Source: Corydoras sp. C115
Lineage: Eukaryota > Chordata > Actinopteri > Siluriformes > Callichthyidae
Assembly (NCBI GenBank): GCA_019802505.1
Contig: JAFMOC010000767.1
Span: 1 to 64,000, forward strand
Length of the DNA: 64,000 nucleotides
Direction: 5' to 3'
Under the pieces are notes generated by a model. That model was not told the DNA's origin. It worked only from the letters and a program-made list of their open reading frames with translations, and ran no database searches. Position 1 is the stretch's first letter. Every line of letters begins with the position of its first letter. Shown here piece after piece: positions 32,451-43,823 of this stretch. A program made the position numbers and the translations under genes.

Positions 32451-33586
32451 CAGTGGGGGGGGGAAGTATTTAGTATAAAAAAATATCTGCCCACAACCTC
32501 AAACAGTCACACTCCAAACTCCACAATGCCAAAGACCAAAAAGCTGTCGAAGGACACCAGAAATAAAATTATAGGCCTGCACCAGGCTGGGAAGATCACA
32601 AGAACGGTGAGCAAAAATCCCACACGGTGGGACCTAGTGAATGACCTGCAGAAAGCTGGGACCAACATTACAAAAGCCCAACTTTACAAAACTTTACCGT
32701 CAGTAACACACTACCGGGGTCACCAGGGTACCACATTACCACCGCCAGGGATGCTGGCCAGATGTGTCCCCCTGCTTAAGCCAGTACATATCTGTGCGCT
32801 CAAGAGAGCATTTGGATGTTCCGGAAGAGTATTGGGAATGTCTTATAGTCAGATGAAACCAAAGTTGAACTGTTTGGTACAAACACACCTCGTCGTGTTT
32901 GGAGGATAGTGAATGTTGAGTTGCATCCAAAGACCATAAAAGCATCATGCACCAAAAACATCATGCTTTGGGGCTGTTTCTCTGCAAAGAGACCAGGACG
33001 ACTGGTCCATGTACATGAAAGAATGAATGGGGCAATGTATTGTGTGATTTTGTGCACAAACCTATCAGCAAGGGCGTTGATGATGAAATATGGCTGGGTC
33101 TTTCAGCATGACAATGATCCCAAGCACAAAGGAGTGGCTTCATAAGAAGCATTTCAAGGTCCTGGAGTGATTTAGCCAGTCTCCAGATCTCAACCCCATA
33201 AAAAACCTTTGGAGGGAGTTGAAAGTCTGTGTTGCCTGACGACAGCCCGAAAACATCATTGCACTAGAGGAGATCTGCATGGAGGTATGGGCCAACATAC
33301 CAGCAATTTTGTGAAGACTTACAAAAAACGTTTGACCTGTCATTGCCAACAAAGGATATATAAAGTATTGAGAGGATATTTTGTTATTGACCAAATACTT
33401 ATTTTCCACCATTATTTCCAAAAAAACTCTTTAAAAATCGGACAATGTGATATTCAGAATTTTTTTTCCTCATTTTGTCTCTCATAGTTGATGTCTAACT
33501 ATGATGTCAATTACAAGCCTCCCTCATCTTTTTAAGTGGGAGAACTTGTACAATTGGTGACTGACTAAATACTTTTTCCCCCACTG
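32451..33586 (+). mobile_element. Tc1/mariner transposon, degenerate
   Basis: Bounded by imperfect inverted ends (cagtggggg...aagtatttagt and actaaatactttttccccca) and by TA on both sides (32449-32450 and 33587-33588). The transposase is on the plus strand: KTKKLSKDTRNKIIGLHQAG (HTH start), then frameshifted DDE parts around MLWGCFSAKRPGRLV and HDNDPKHKG. The middle of the DNA-binding domain is deleted and stops are present, so it is inactive. Confidence 0.88.
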
Positions 33587-33706
33587 TAACTGCATTAACA
33601 CATGATCTAGTTTGTTATAGTTTCATCTAGAAATCATATTTGCTTTTTTTATTGAGTACCAAAAGTAATTGATTTATTACAATTTAATTCATCTGACTTT
33701 GTTCAT

Positions 33707-34013
33707 CCAGGCAGCACGGTGGCTTAGTGGTTAGCACGTTCACCTCTCAGTGCTAGGGATTCCCGATTCGAATCCCAATCTGGGTGGAGTTTCCATGTTG
33801 TCCAAGTGGGTTTCCTCTGGGTTCTCCAATTTCCTCATGGATCAAGGTCAATTGAATTCTCCAATATAGAGTGTGTTTGTGTGAGTGTGTACCCAGTGAT
33901 AGATTGGCACCCTATCCGGGGTGTAACTACCCAACGCCTGAAATGTTCTCCCCTGGATGGGCATGGGGAAAATCCCCCCCCAACCCTAGTAGAGGATAAC
34001 GGAAGATAATGGG
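33707..34013 (+). mobile_element. tRNA-derived SINE (family 1)
   Basis: 307 bp forward with internal deletions, flanked by ctttgttcat at 33697-33706 and 34014-34023. Confidence 0.88.
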
Positions 34014-34023
34014 CTTTGTTCAT

Positions 34024-34580
34024 TTTGATGTGTAATCTGATTGTTTAGAAACAGAATACTGTTGTGTTGCTTTGTCGAAGACAGCCATTGTAAGAAAGGT
34101 ATAAACAAAATTGTTTCACCAAGTATTGTTAAGCATACTAAAATGTCCAATAATGCATCACTTAAATTAAATCGAACTTAATATAACCCATCGTTAAAAT
34201 TATGGACTCCTCATTTGAGGAGAATGTTCTTTTCAATAGTTTTGTAGAAATAGATTAATATGCCACAACATTCCAACCTTCTTGCATTAAGAAGCAATAT
34301 AAAAAGAAATAAATTTAGTTGTTAAATTGTTTTTTAGGGCAAGAATATAAAAAAATGGAATGGTAAGAAAAAATAGCACCATTAGTACTTTGTATAATTT
34401 ATAACAGCTTGAATACGCCTAAGGCATGGAATTAAAATTGATTAATGATAAACAGTATTCTTCTAGCTCCAACTGTCCTCTTTGTTTTTGTTAAGTTTTG
34501 TTGCTGAATATCACTTTGAATTCCCAATAGAGTTTTTTAAATTTGTAGGCCATGCCATTAACATTATATGTATTTTTTTT
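34024..34580. other. Unassigned intergenic interval
   Basis: AT-rich. The part around 34360-34460 looks like a decayed interspersed repeat, but I cannot name it. Confidence 0.4.
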
Positions 34581-34805
34581 AAAGAAAGTTCTCATGCATC
34601 TCTTTAACAAATACCTGTTGTAGAAAAAAAAAAAAAAAAAAAGGGGGGGGGGGGGGGGGGGGGGGGGGCAGCATCGAATAACAATCAGGTTTGATGAATT
34701 TATAGTATAGTTGGTTTTCTCCATGGCTTCTGACTTGTGGTGTTCTCATTTGTAAGTCGCTTTGGATAAAAGCGTCTGCTAAATGACTAAATGTAAATGT
34801 AAATG
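34581..34805 (+). mobile_element. L2-clade LINE (family B) 3' end
   Basis: Only the last part is present: the end of ORF2 (HLFNKYLL-like), an A-run followed by a G-run of about 25 (34623-34668), and the tail gtaagtcgctttggataaaa. Matches 38080-38292. Confidence 0.85.
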
Positions 34806-35904
34806 TCATGTTATTTGCCCTATGGCATGAACCATTATCATCTTAATAATACATCAGTCATCAAACATCCTTTGAAGTGATGGAATAAGAAACGTCTTGT
34901 CAATGTTGACTTTGGCATTTATTAAAGATTCCATGAATGCCATCTCCCCTATCCCCTACATGCAAAAATATATTTATTCAGGCAATTATCTTTAACTTTT
35001 TATCTACAACTCAGAGTTGATTGATTCCATATTTTTTGTCTAATTAATAAAAAAAAACTATTTCAGATTTATTTTATTCGGGCCCCTCACATATCTATCA
35101 AGGTGACTGACAATTTACAGGTCACACAATAAGTTTGATCAAAAGGAATCTCATTTGCAATGCACAAAATTGTAGATGCATTTACAAGAAACAAGGTGTG
35201 CATGTAGAAACTAGACTACAGGAATGTGTAAATGCTGAAGGGCAGAAATTAAGAAATTGTATTTTTGTAATTTGTATGTTATTCTCATTATGACTTCAAA
35301 TGATTAAATTAAAAATATTTACCTACCTACTTAATACCTACTTAAGGATTTCTCTCCAGTTAACTTTATGTGAGAAACCTTTGCTTTGTAGCCAGAAAGC
35401 TAAGCTACCCGATATTTTATTTTGCAATTATTTGAAATACAGTAAGTATCTGTGTCTGAAAATTGCAGTAAGTAAAAGTAAATGAAGATAAAAAAAAATA
35501 ACTTTTATTGTCATACTTATAACCAGTATGTGTTAAATAAAGTATTAATCTCTTCAGAAAGATAGCAGTGCCTGCATTTTTTTTAATCTCAAAGCTGTTA
35601 TGTATGAAATTCCATTTTAGATTATATAACCAAACTAACATTTAGTTACATAAATATTGTATCTTTTAACTGCTTGATATTGATTGTTACTGATACTAAG
35701 ATGGTCTTTAGTTGGACCATAAGAGTTGGCTCCTAAGCCGGATCAGGCGCGCTAATCAATCTCCCTGATCAGTGCATTGGCTCCGCCTTACAGCATGTGC
35801 CGCGGGGAGAGAGAATGCCATGGACCGCAACCGGAGCGGGACTTTGGCGAGCAACACCAGGCCATTACAGAAGTAGTTTGATGTGATTTGAACCGATTTG
35901 TAAC
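34806..35904. other. Intergenic sequence, no gene recognised
   Basis: About 1.1 kb of AT-rich sequence. A GC-richer patch at 35725-35870 (gctcctaagccggatcaggc) stands out but has no identifiable coding potential. Confidence 0.45.
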
Positions 35905-35999
35905 GAAACCCACGCGGACACAGGGAGAACATGGAAACTCTACCCAGATGAGGATTTGAACCAGGAATCCTTAGCGCTGAGAGGCCACCATGCCGCCCA
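35905..35999 (-). mobile_element. SINE family 1 fragment (head)
   Basis: Reverse piece comprising the tRNA-like head and B box (ggatttgaaccaggaatcc on plus), ending in gccgccc. It abuts a TA run and the inverted repeat at 36009. A matching forward fragment lies at 36199-36250. Confidence 0.8.
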
Positions 36000-36008
36000 T
36001 ATATATAT

Positions 36009-36158
36009 ACCCACCAAGTCACACCTGTAGCCTATTCCATGAAATGAGCTAACTCAGCAAGCCAGGTTTTTTTTAAGAATAGCCTGACTTATTTTGCTCA
36101 AATTTGGTTCCATGAAAGAGGCTGGACTCTTAGCCTCGCTCAGTTACTACAGCAGCAT
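36009..36158. repeat. Left arm of a 150-bp inverted repeat pair
   Basis: Begins acccaccaagtcacacctgt and ends cagcagcat. Its reverse complement is found at 37234-37383 with only a few differences. The arms are separated by about 1.07 kb that includes an L2 fragment and a SINE. Confidence 0.9.
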
Positions 36159-36246
36159 GTACATTCAGAGTTTCCATATATATATATATATATATATAGT
36201 TTCCATGTTCTCCCCGTGTCCGCACGGGTTTCCTCCAGGTTCTCCG

Positions 36247-36848
36247 GTGGAATTTCCATGCTGATGCAGATGACAGGCAGTTGAATATTTTGCCTGAACC
36301 TGCTGTTTATTCAGTTAGTCAGCTTGGGCACTGCATTAAAGAAATTAGATTACGGATGGCTTAGAGAATGCTCAGGTTATGTGACCTCACAAACGGCACT
36401 TGCTCCAGCATCTGCACCAGTACCAGCACGCAAAAGGTAAAGGTAAAATTCCTGAATACACTGAATAAGTCAGTATGAGACACTTATAGTTGGATAAAGG
36501 ACAAGGACAAAAATAAACAAAGTCTCTAAAGCTATGATTAAACCTTGATGACTCTTTAATCAGACCCAAGTTATCTGTAAATAATTTAGGTGTTGGACTG
36601 CAGCAAAGAAAATTACCGGACAGAACCTGGATTTCTGTTGAACTTGTGGCTTTGCAGCAAGATGGCCTTACTATATATTTTAATTTTTGTTGTATTCATG
36701 TTTCATATTTCCTATTAAGTTTTAAGAATTTTGAAATAGACACCTAATCAGTGCAATCTGGGTGAGGGTGTAAAGCTGCTTTAAGCCAAGGTACAATGCT
36801 CTATAAAAATGTAAAATGCTCTATATAAATATAGAAACTTGAACTTAA
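36247..36848 (+). mobile_element. L2-clade LINE (family A), decayed
   Basis: Order of remnants matches family A: ADADDRQLNILPE (from the YADD box), LGHCIKEIRLRMA, then SGLIRPKLSVNNLG-like wording near 36560-36600, and a 3' end with gctctatataaat and a gaaacttgaactt tail. Heavy frameshifting and deletion. Confidence 0.7.
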
Positions 36849-36940
36849 TGTCCACCAAGTTTTTAATATGTAGAATAATTCATTTTAATGACATTTATTT
36901 CAACAATGTTATAGTGATTTACTCAGGTTTGAGTTCTCGC

Positions 36941-37087
36941 CGGCAGCACGGTTGCTTAGTGGTTAGCACGTTCACCTCTCAGCACTAGGGATTCCTGGTT
37001 CGAATCCCAATCTGGGTGGAGTTTCCACGTTCTCCCCATGTCTGCGTGGGTTTCCTCCGGGTTCTCCATTTTCCTCCCATAGTCCAA
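36941..37087 (+). mobile_element. SINE family 1, 3'-truncated
   Basis: Forward copy of the tRNA-like head and the first body segment, stopping at cctcccatagtcca. Confidence 0.88.
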
Positions 37088-37233
37088 GTTAATATGATAT
37101 TCAATATCATCAGCAATTTATTGAATGGAAGTGAAGTGAAAACTTATTCCTTAACTTTTTTTTCCAGTTGGCATGACACATGGCTCATCCACTAGATACA
37201 GTCTAATGCACAACTCTAACCTGGTTTGTTTGA

Positions 37234-37383
37234 ATGCTGCTGTAGTAACTGAGCGAGGCTAAGAGTCCAGCCTCTTTCATGGAACCAAATTTGAGCAAAA
37301 TAAGTCAGGCTATTCTTAAAAAAAACCTGGCTTGCTGAGTTAGCTCATTTCGTGGAATAGGCTACAGGTGTGACCTGGTGGGT
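37234..37383. repeat. Right arm of a 150-bp inverted repeat pair
   Basis: Reverse complement of 36009-36158, with its outer end at acctggtgggt (37373-37383). Probably the terminal repeats of a DNA transposon or a foldback element; no matching transposase was seen between the arms. Confidence 0.9.
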
Positions 37384-37539
37384 TTATGTTTTACCAAAAT
37401 TCATGTTCGCGCACAAAACCCTTTCCACGGTAAACTTTCAAATGTAAATAACTCATGGTTTTGTATAAAATAAAGTAATACTTAAAACAGACTGTTCCCA
37501 ATAAACACCTGGCACTAAGTGACTGGGCAGTTTATACAT

Positions 37540-37640
37540 TACATTTACATTTGGTTATTTAGCAGATGCTTTTACACAATAATAATAATAATAATAATAC
37601 ATTTTATTTGATGGCGCCTTTCTGGACACTCAAGGTCACC
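37540..37640 (-). repeat. Two LINE tail fragments joined
   Basis: First a reverse piece of the family B L2 tail (acatttacatttggttattt), then an AAT microsatellite and a block (ttgatggcgcctttctggac) that looks like the tail of a different LINE. Confidence 0.5.
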
Positions 37641-37761
37641 TTACAAAGAAAAAAAACAATAAAACATCAATAATAAATAAGGCAATAAGGCATAGGGTTG
37701 GCCTAGGCATAGGGACACAAGGCGCATAGGGTTGGCCACAGCATCCCTGAAGCAAGTAGTC

Positions 37762-38292
37762 TAACTCACAAGACATTCCCTTTCACAAGCCCAAGCGAAC
37801 TCATGTCACTCCATTACTCACTTCCCTCCATTGGCTTCCTGTAGCTACTCGCATTCAGTACAAGTCACTGACTCTGGCATACAGAACCATTTCTGGATCT
37901 CCCCCCTCCTACCTTCACTCTATCTTTTCAAAATACACTCCGACTCGTTCACTTCGCTCCAGTAATGATTGCCACCTGGCCACCTCACCGAGGAGCTAAT
38001 TCTCACTCCGTGGCGTTCACCACTGCAAAATGGTGGAACGATCTTCCCAACTCTGTCCGTAAGGCAGAATCACTAAACAGTTTTAAGAAACTACTTAAGA
38101 CGCATCTCTTTAACAAATACCTGTTGTAGGAAAAAAAAAAGGGGGGGGGGGGGGGGCGCAGCATCGAATAACAATCAGGTTTGATGAATTTACAGTATAG
38201 TTGGTTTTCTCCATGACTTCTGACTTGTGGTGTTCTCATTTGTAAGTCGCTTTGGATAAAAGCGTCTGCTAAATGACTAAATGTAATGTAAA
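37762..38292 (+). mobile_element. L2-clade LINE (family B), 3' part
   Basis: Encodes the RT thumb segment in shifted frames (PKRTHVTPLLTSLHWLPVA-like, IQYKSLTLAYRTISGSPP) and then the 3'UTR with an A-run and G-run (38130-38157) and the tail gtaagtcgctttggataaaa. Sister of 23168-24365 and 34581-34805. Confidence 0.85.
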
Positions 38293-38360
38293 AGTAATTT
38301 CTCAATTCCCCCACTTCTCCATAAATGTAATTTCAGTTTAGTTTAAACACAAAGAATGCT

Positions 38361-38489
38361 AAGCGATAGATTGGCGCCCTGTCCTGGGTGTATCTGCCCA
38401 GCGCCCGAAACGTTCTCCCCTAGATGGGCATGGGGAACCCCACCGCGACCCTAGTAGAGGATACAGCGGAAGATAATGGATGGATGGAT
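38361..38489 (+). mobile_element. SINE family 1, 5'-truncated
   Basis: Only the 3' third: agcgatagattggcgccctg to the GGAT tail. The head is missing. Confidence 0.88.
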
Positions 38490-39504
38490 TAAACACAAAG
38501 GCATTAAATACGTCCATATTAAAAAGGTGTGTTTTTGACATGCCATGCACAATTATCTTGCAAAATGAGTGACAATACCCCTTCAGTCACCATCTCTGAA
38601 ACGACAATGCACTCCAGCATTTTTTGTTAGCAGGTGGTGCTAGAAACAATTACCTAAATTTATTAAAACTATACCCTTGTACAGTAGTTCTTCTCGGTCT
38701 AAACACGCTACAGCCTGAAACATTCAATCCCATTTAAAGTATTGAAGGTTTACCACATCCTTGTAAAGGTATGTTTCTCCTTTCAAATTATTATAACTGA
38801 GATTATTCGCATTTTGAATCAACTTTCAGTCTTATTGGATTTCATGCCACAAAGTAGCTGTCCATTGTGTTTCCTGGTTAAACTGTGGTATACTCTGGTA
38901 TTCTTATTTTTTATGTTTAAGGTTAACATTTTTTTTTTACTTATCAATATAGTTTAGTGAGCTAAAAACAAAGGCTCAAAAAGTACATCACACCCACTGA
39001 TTTACATAAAGCAGACAAAGTGCTAACAATTCATATTAAAATTCAAACACAGTTGTGCAATATCATTCAGGTTACAGGGCCAGTGTATGTGTAACTCTGT
39101 GATCTCCCAATTTACAAATGGTATTTTTACAATATCTTGTCTATAGGGGACAGGCCATGCACTCAAATGCATATTTGCTTGGGCATGATATAGCATTATA
39201 GCAGATCTGCCATTAATTCCACTGAAACAAGGTTTTAATATTGATGTGTCATCATATGATAAAAGAACCTTTGTAGAGGACTGTTGTAGGTCAAATAATT
39301 CCACTTTCATTGTGACAACTCTGAAGAGTCATTAACTAAAAAAGTTGGTTCAAAGAGCAAGTTTTCACTCTAGCGAGGGCACGCAGTCATTGACAGAACA
39401 CATCACTAGAATTAACTAAATTATGCAGTTGGTGTGAAACATAATTTTAGAGTCAAGAAATCAAGGGGGTTTAACAATAAGTAAAGAGAAAAGTATAAGT
39501 AATG
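38490..39504. other. Intergenic sequence, no gene recognised
   Basis: About 1 kb, AT-rich. The reverse-strand open frame near 39023-39310 has no recognisable family. Confidence 0.45.
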
Positions 39505-39632
39505 CCTCAAGATGCTTCAGGTGCTGGGCAGATACACCCATGACAGGACACCAATCTATCACTGAGCGTGCTCACTCATACCGACACACACACAAATACA
39601 CTCTACGGGGCAATTTAGAGAATTCAATTTAC
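39505..39632 (-). mobile_element. SINE family 1 fragment
   Basis: Reverse copy of the middle part (caggtgctgggcagatacac to gaattcaattt), lacking both tRNA head and tail. Confidence 0.75.
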
Positions 39633-39659
39633 CTTGAAATCTGTAAAAAACAAACATGC

Positions 39660-39945
39660 ACATAAGTTTCACATGCTTCTTACATAGTGGCATGGAGCAT
39701 TAGCATTATCCTGATTAGAGAGGCCACCACTATCTGTGAATTTCGTTTCTATAAAAGGGATGATCATGGTCTGCAACAATGCTAAGACAGGTGGTATGTG
39801 TTAACAGTATCATCCATAAGAATGGCAGGACCCAAGGTTTCCCTGCAGAATATTGCAAAGGAATCACACTGTCTCTGTTGACTTCTTCCCATAATGTAGC
39901 ATGGGATCATGTGCTCATGTGAGTGTGCATATTAGTAGATGATTA
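39660..39945. repeat. Probable decayed interspersed repeat of unknown class
   Basis: The wording around 39820-39850 (ataagaatggcaggacccaa) resembles a sequence I recall as common in fish genomes, possibly part of a DNA transposon. Not classifiable from this copy. Confidence 0.3.
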
Positions 39946-40063
39946 GTGATGAAAATTATAATAATAGTATATTCTCTTATGTTTTTATTCTTATTTCTTC
40001 GATATCTCTATAAATGGGATTTTTTTAATAGTTTTGGAATTAATAATTTGGGAAAAATATATA

Positions 40064-40851
40064 TGTGAAGTCAAATTAAAAGAAGGATAAGAAACACGGG
40101 GGATGATAACATGGCTGAATTTGGAGCGGAGAGCTTGAACTACCCTGACCATTAAAAGGGACGGACTAACAGCTAAATAAAAGACAGACAAGGAAATAAG
40201 CAACAAGTTTAAGCAGCGATCTACCCATGTGGCAAGCTTGTACAGAGTTGGATACCTCTATAAATGAGCAGAGAGGCAGCCGGTAAGGCAGATACTTTGA
40301 TATTAGAAGACTTTGTTGCTGAACTACTTGCGTCCATGTTAGCTTTAGCTTAGCTAAAGCTCAAATTGTTTGCGGTATCCAAATTTATAACTAGTTTATA
40401 GCCTTCAATGCTAATGTGTTAATGTGATGATTTGATGTAGTTTAAAAAATATTTGTATTGATTTTTAACTGAAGAATTCTGTGAAGATGAAATTTTGCAC
40501 TTGGAGGTGAAAGAACTTAAGTTTGGTTTTAATTAAGTTTTAATTAAGCATATTTGTGGGTTGAGAATGGGTGTTTGTCAAAATTTTTTGGTTGTTTAAT
40601 TTTGCAGCCTGAGTAAAATAATGTATGTTAAACTTTAATAATGCTAATGTTTCTTTATCATTTATTTGTTTGTCTTTATTGGGATTGTTCTAAGGTTTTA
40701 CCTGTTTCTGGATCAACTGTGAATAAATCCCCACCTGACACTGGTAAATAAACGGGAGATAAAACAAGAAAGCAGTCTGATCTTTTGAGTGGAAACCAGT
40801 TGTAAAATCTGCGTGGATGTATCCATCCCTTTCAAGTGGGGAATCTGCACA
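40064..40851 (+). repeat. 5' LTR of the BEL/Pao element
   Basis: 788 bp sharing long identical stretches with 45063-45876, such as agcgatctacccatgtggca and agcagagaggcagccggtaa. A gtgaataaatccc block near 40720 supplies a polyadenylation-like signal. Confidence 0.88.
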
Positions 40852-40968
40852 AATCACTTGAGAACTTGACAGTGAAAAAAACGGTGTTGGAAAAGAGACT
40901 GTAACTGAAGTTAAGAGAAGGGACGTTACAGTAATTGACACCATTGTTGCCTTAACTGAGATTTAAAA

Positions 40969-41269
40969 TGGCAGAACCTGCTCTTGGGAAGTCTGTTGAA
41001 CAACTGAAGATGGAAAGAACAATAGCAAAATGCTTGATTAATAGCTGAAGCATAATACGAATGCATGAGGACATGACTGAAGAGGAACTGAAGGATAGTT
41101 TCAGTAAACTCGGTACAGAAGCGGGGAAAGTCATGGCTGCAAATGATGACTTGGTGGCTGGGTTCATTGCCGAACTGGAGTCAGAATTGGGTGAAGATGA
41201 AGAAGCCATTCTGACTGAACAGCGACAAGCTGACCTAGAAAAAACTGCAAGTGACTGTCAATCACTGTA
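40969..41269 (+). pseudogene. BEL/Pao gag remnant
   Basis: Starts MAEPALGKSVEQLKMERT, hits a stop near 41046, and reopens as MTEEELKDSFSKLGTEAGK, acidic and helix-prone, as in BEL gag N-termini. It is cut off by the SINE inserted at about 41290. Confidence 0.65.
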
Positions 41270-41289
41270 ACCCACATTTCCCCAAACAG

Positions 41290-41530
41290 AACATCCATCC
41301 ATCCATTATCATCCACTTTATCCTCTATTAGGGTCATGGGGGGTTCCCCATGCCCATCCAGGGGAGAACACTTCAGGTGCTGGGCAGATACACCCAGGAC
41401 AGGGTGCAATCTATCACTGTGCACACTCACACACTCTATATGGGGCAATTTGGAGTATTCAATTCACCTTGATCCATGTTTTTGGACTGTGGGAAGAAAA
41501 CGGAGGAAACCCACGCGGATATGGAGAGAT
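41290..41530 (-). mobile_element. SINE family 1 inside the BEL/Pao element
   Basis: Reverse copy from the ATCC tail (catccatccattatc on plus) to the segment acccacgcggatatggagag; the tRNA head is missing. It therefore post-dates the retrotransposon. Confidence 0.85.
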
Positions 41531-41609
41531 TTTTGAAAAAAATTTTTTTTTTCATTTTCCTGAAAATTTGTGTGGAAATGAAACGTTACCTGCTGAAGGT
41601 TCGGGTGAG

Positions 41610-41986
41610 AACCCCCAAAGGCACCCTTAAGTCAAATCAAATTTTGCTACGGACTTGATAACATTGCAGATGTTCACAAGCATCTGAAAGCAGAAAAACT
41701 TCATACATTTTTCCCAGATGTGTCATTGGATGAGCTGGAAAGACCAAAAGAAATAAACCTGCTTATAAGCCACAGGGAAGGTCAGCTAACACCACAAAGA
41801 ATCAGAGTTGTGGGCAACCTTGTTCTGTGGGATGGGCCCCTGGGAAAAGTGGTTGGAGGAACGCATCCAGAACTGTTTGAGGAAATTGCAATGACAGCTC
41901 ATATGACTAAAACACACTTTGCAAGGTCAATGAGGATAGCTGCCGTGAGATATAAAGAGCTCACCCATGAAACCCCACTGCAATGA
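41610..41986 (+). pseudogene. BEL/Pao protease (DUF1758-type) segment
   Basis: Open from about 41720 and, after a frameshift, back to 41610. Carries INLLISHREGQLTPQR and GNLVLWDGPLGKVVGGTHP, which are typical of the region after the protease active site in BEL/Pao polyproteins. The catalytic D-T/S-G itself is not visible. Confidence 0.7.
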
Positions 41987-42860
41987 GATGACTCTTGCTG
42001 AGGAAAGGGAGCTTGAAGTGGTGAGAGAAGGCCTCACCTACAATGAAGGAGATGGCCACATAGACGAACCTCATTGGCATGCCAAGTACCCATGGTTGGA
42101 AGATTCAGGGTCCCTGCCAAACAATAGGAGGGCAGTTGAAGCCACATTCCTCAGGACAGAGAGGCAACTGGCTAAAGAACCTGTATGGAAAGCTGCTTAT
42201 ACTGAGCAAATACATGATATGATTGAACGAGGAGCTGCAATAAGATTGTCTGACGATACCCTGAGAAAGTGGAATGGCTCAGTGTGGTATGTTGGGCATC
42301 TCATTGCTCCAAATCCACACTTCGTAACGACTCCAGTGAGGCTCGTGTGGAATAGCAGCCAGAAATTCGAAGGAATTAGTTTGAATGACCTGCTGATGAA
42401 GGGCCCAGATGTCCTGAACCAGATCCGTGCCGTTCTATTAAGATTTAGAGTTTATGCTGCATTGGGAGATTAAGAAAATGTACAATTCTGTTTGGCTTGA
42501 AGAAAGAGAAGTACATCTTCATAGATTCCTTTGGCGTGACTCCGAAGATGAAAAAAATCGGAGATTACGCAATTACCAGGGTTAACATCGGAGATAAGCC
42601 GGCAGGATGAATTGCCCAGTTGGCGATGCGAGAAAGAGCAAACTTACCCCCTTTCACTCACCTTGCAGAGGAGCGTCAGGTTATTCAAAACAACAGCTAC
42701 GTGGATGACATTTTAACATCCCACAATGACTCAAGCAGGTTAAAGCAAATCACAAAAATGTGGAACAAATTCTTAGAGCTGGAGGTTTCAAACTTAAGCC
42801 TTGAATGTTTTCTGGGCAAAGTGGGAAGAAAGATTGCAATAATCAGCAGGACAGAGTGAA
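41967..42860 (+). pseudogene. BEL/Pao reverse transcriptase
   Basis: First ORF 41967-42473 has YNEGDGHIDEPHWHAKYPW, RTERQLAKEPVWKAAYTEQI and PVRLVWNSSQKFEGISLND, all RT N-terminal blocks of BEL/Pao. After frameshifts the catalytic box appears as NNSYVDDILTS near 42690-42720. Stops separate the pieces. Confidence 0.82.
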
Positions 42861-43074
42861 GACAAATTCTATGATCTACCAAACCAGCTGTGGGAGGAGG
42901 ACAATATAGCACTTGGTCTGGGGTACATGGTGAAAGAAGATAAACTCCATGTCATGGTGGCCATTAACTTCTCAAGAAGGAAGAAAAAGATGCGACTTGG
43001 ACAAGACCTTCAACTGGACCAAATCAGAGCCCAAACACCAAACCCTTTGACACGATGAGAGCTTCTCAGTCAGG

Positions 43075-43810
43075 TGTCGGCTCTATACGATCCAGTTGGC
43101 TTAGTAACTCCTGCAAAACAGAAGGGTGCGAAAAGCTTTTCAAGAGGTAAAGACTGTGAGTAGCCAAGTAAAAGAAACCTGGGATTTAGCACTTTCAAAT
43201 AACCTCAGTGAGGATGCAATTAAACTCTTTGAAGACTCTTTGAAGAGTTAGCAAAATCCAACTTACAAGAGCATTAACTCCCTTCTGTAATAGCAGTGGA
43301 TGTTTAGCAATCACATTTTCGGATGGAAGTGAGTATACTTATGGAGCAGTACTGTATTTGAGGTGGGAGTCCGTTCAAGGCCCAGTCATAAGACTAGTGG
43401 AATCCAAGGCCAAACTAACTCAATTAGAACAAAAAGGTGAAGCCGTTAAGGCTGAAATGTGTGGAGCAGTCTTTGCATCACGACTAAAGAAGTACTTTGA
43501 GATGCACAGTCAAATCAAAGTTGGAAGATGATATCACTTCATTGATAGTCAGGCAGTCCTTGGAGATATTCAACGGGAGAGCTATGGCTTCCAAACATTC
43601 TTTGCGAATAGAATTGGTGAGATCCAGAGCAACACATGGACCCAAGACTGGTATTGGATTCCGGCAGATCAAAATATTGCTGACATCATTACCATAGGGG
43701 CCAGCCTTCAGGATCTTGATGTTAATTCCAAGTGGCAACAAGGCCAAAATTGCCTAAAGAACTCAGCGTTAACGCAAAAGAAAGTATCACCAAGTTGCAA
43801 AAGAAGTAAT
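43075..43810 (+). pseudogene. BEL/Pao RNase H region
   Basis: In shifting frames: FSDGSEYTYGAVLYLRWES near 43320, LVESKAKLTQLEQKGEAVKA near 43395, and HFIDSQAVLGDIQRESYGFQ near 43530, then WIPADQNIADI near 43660. These are the conserved RNase H and post-RNase H blocks of the family. Confidence 0.75.
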
Positions 43811-43823
43811 TTGTTGCATTACG

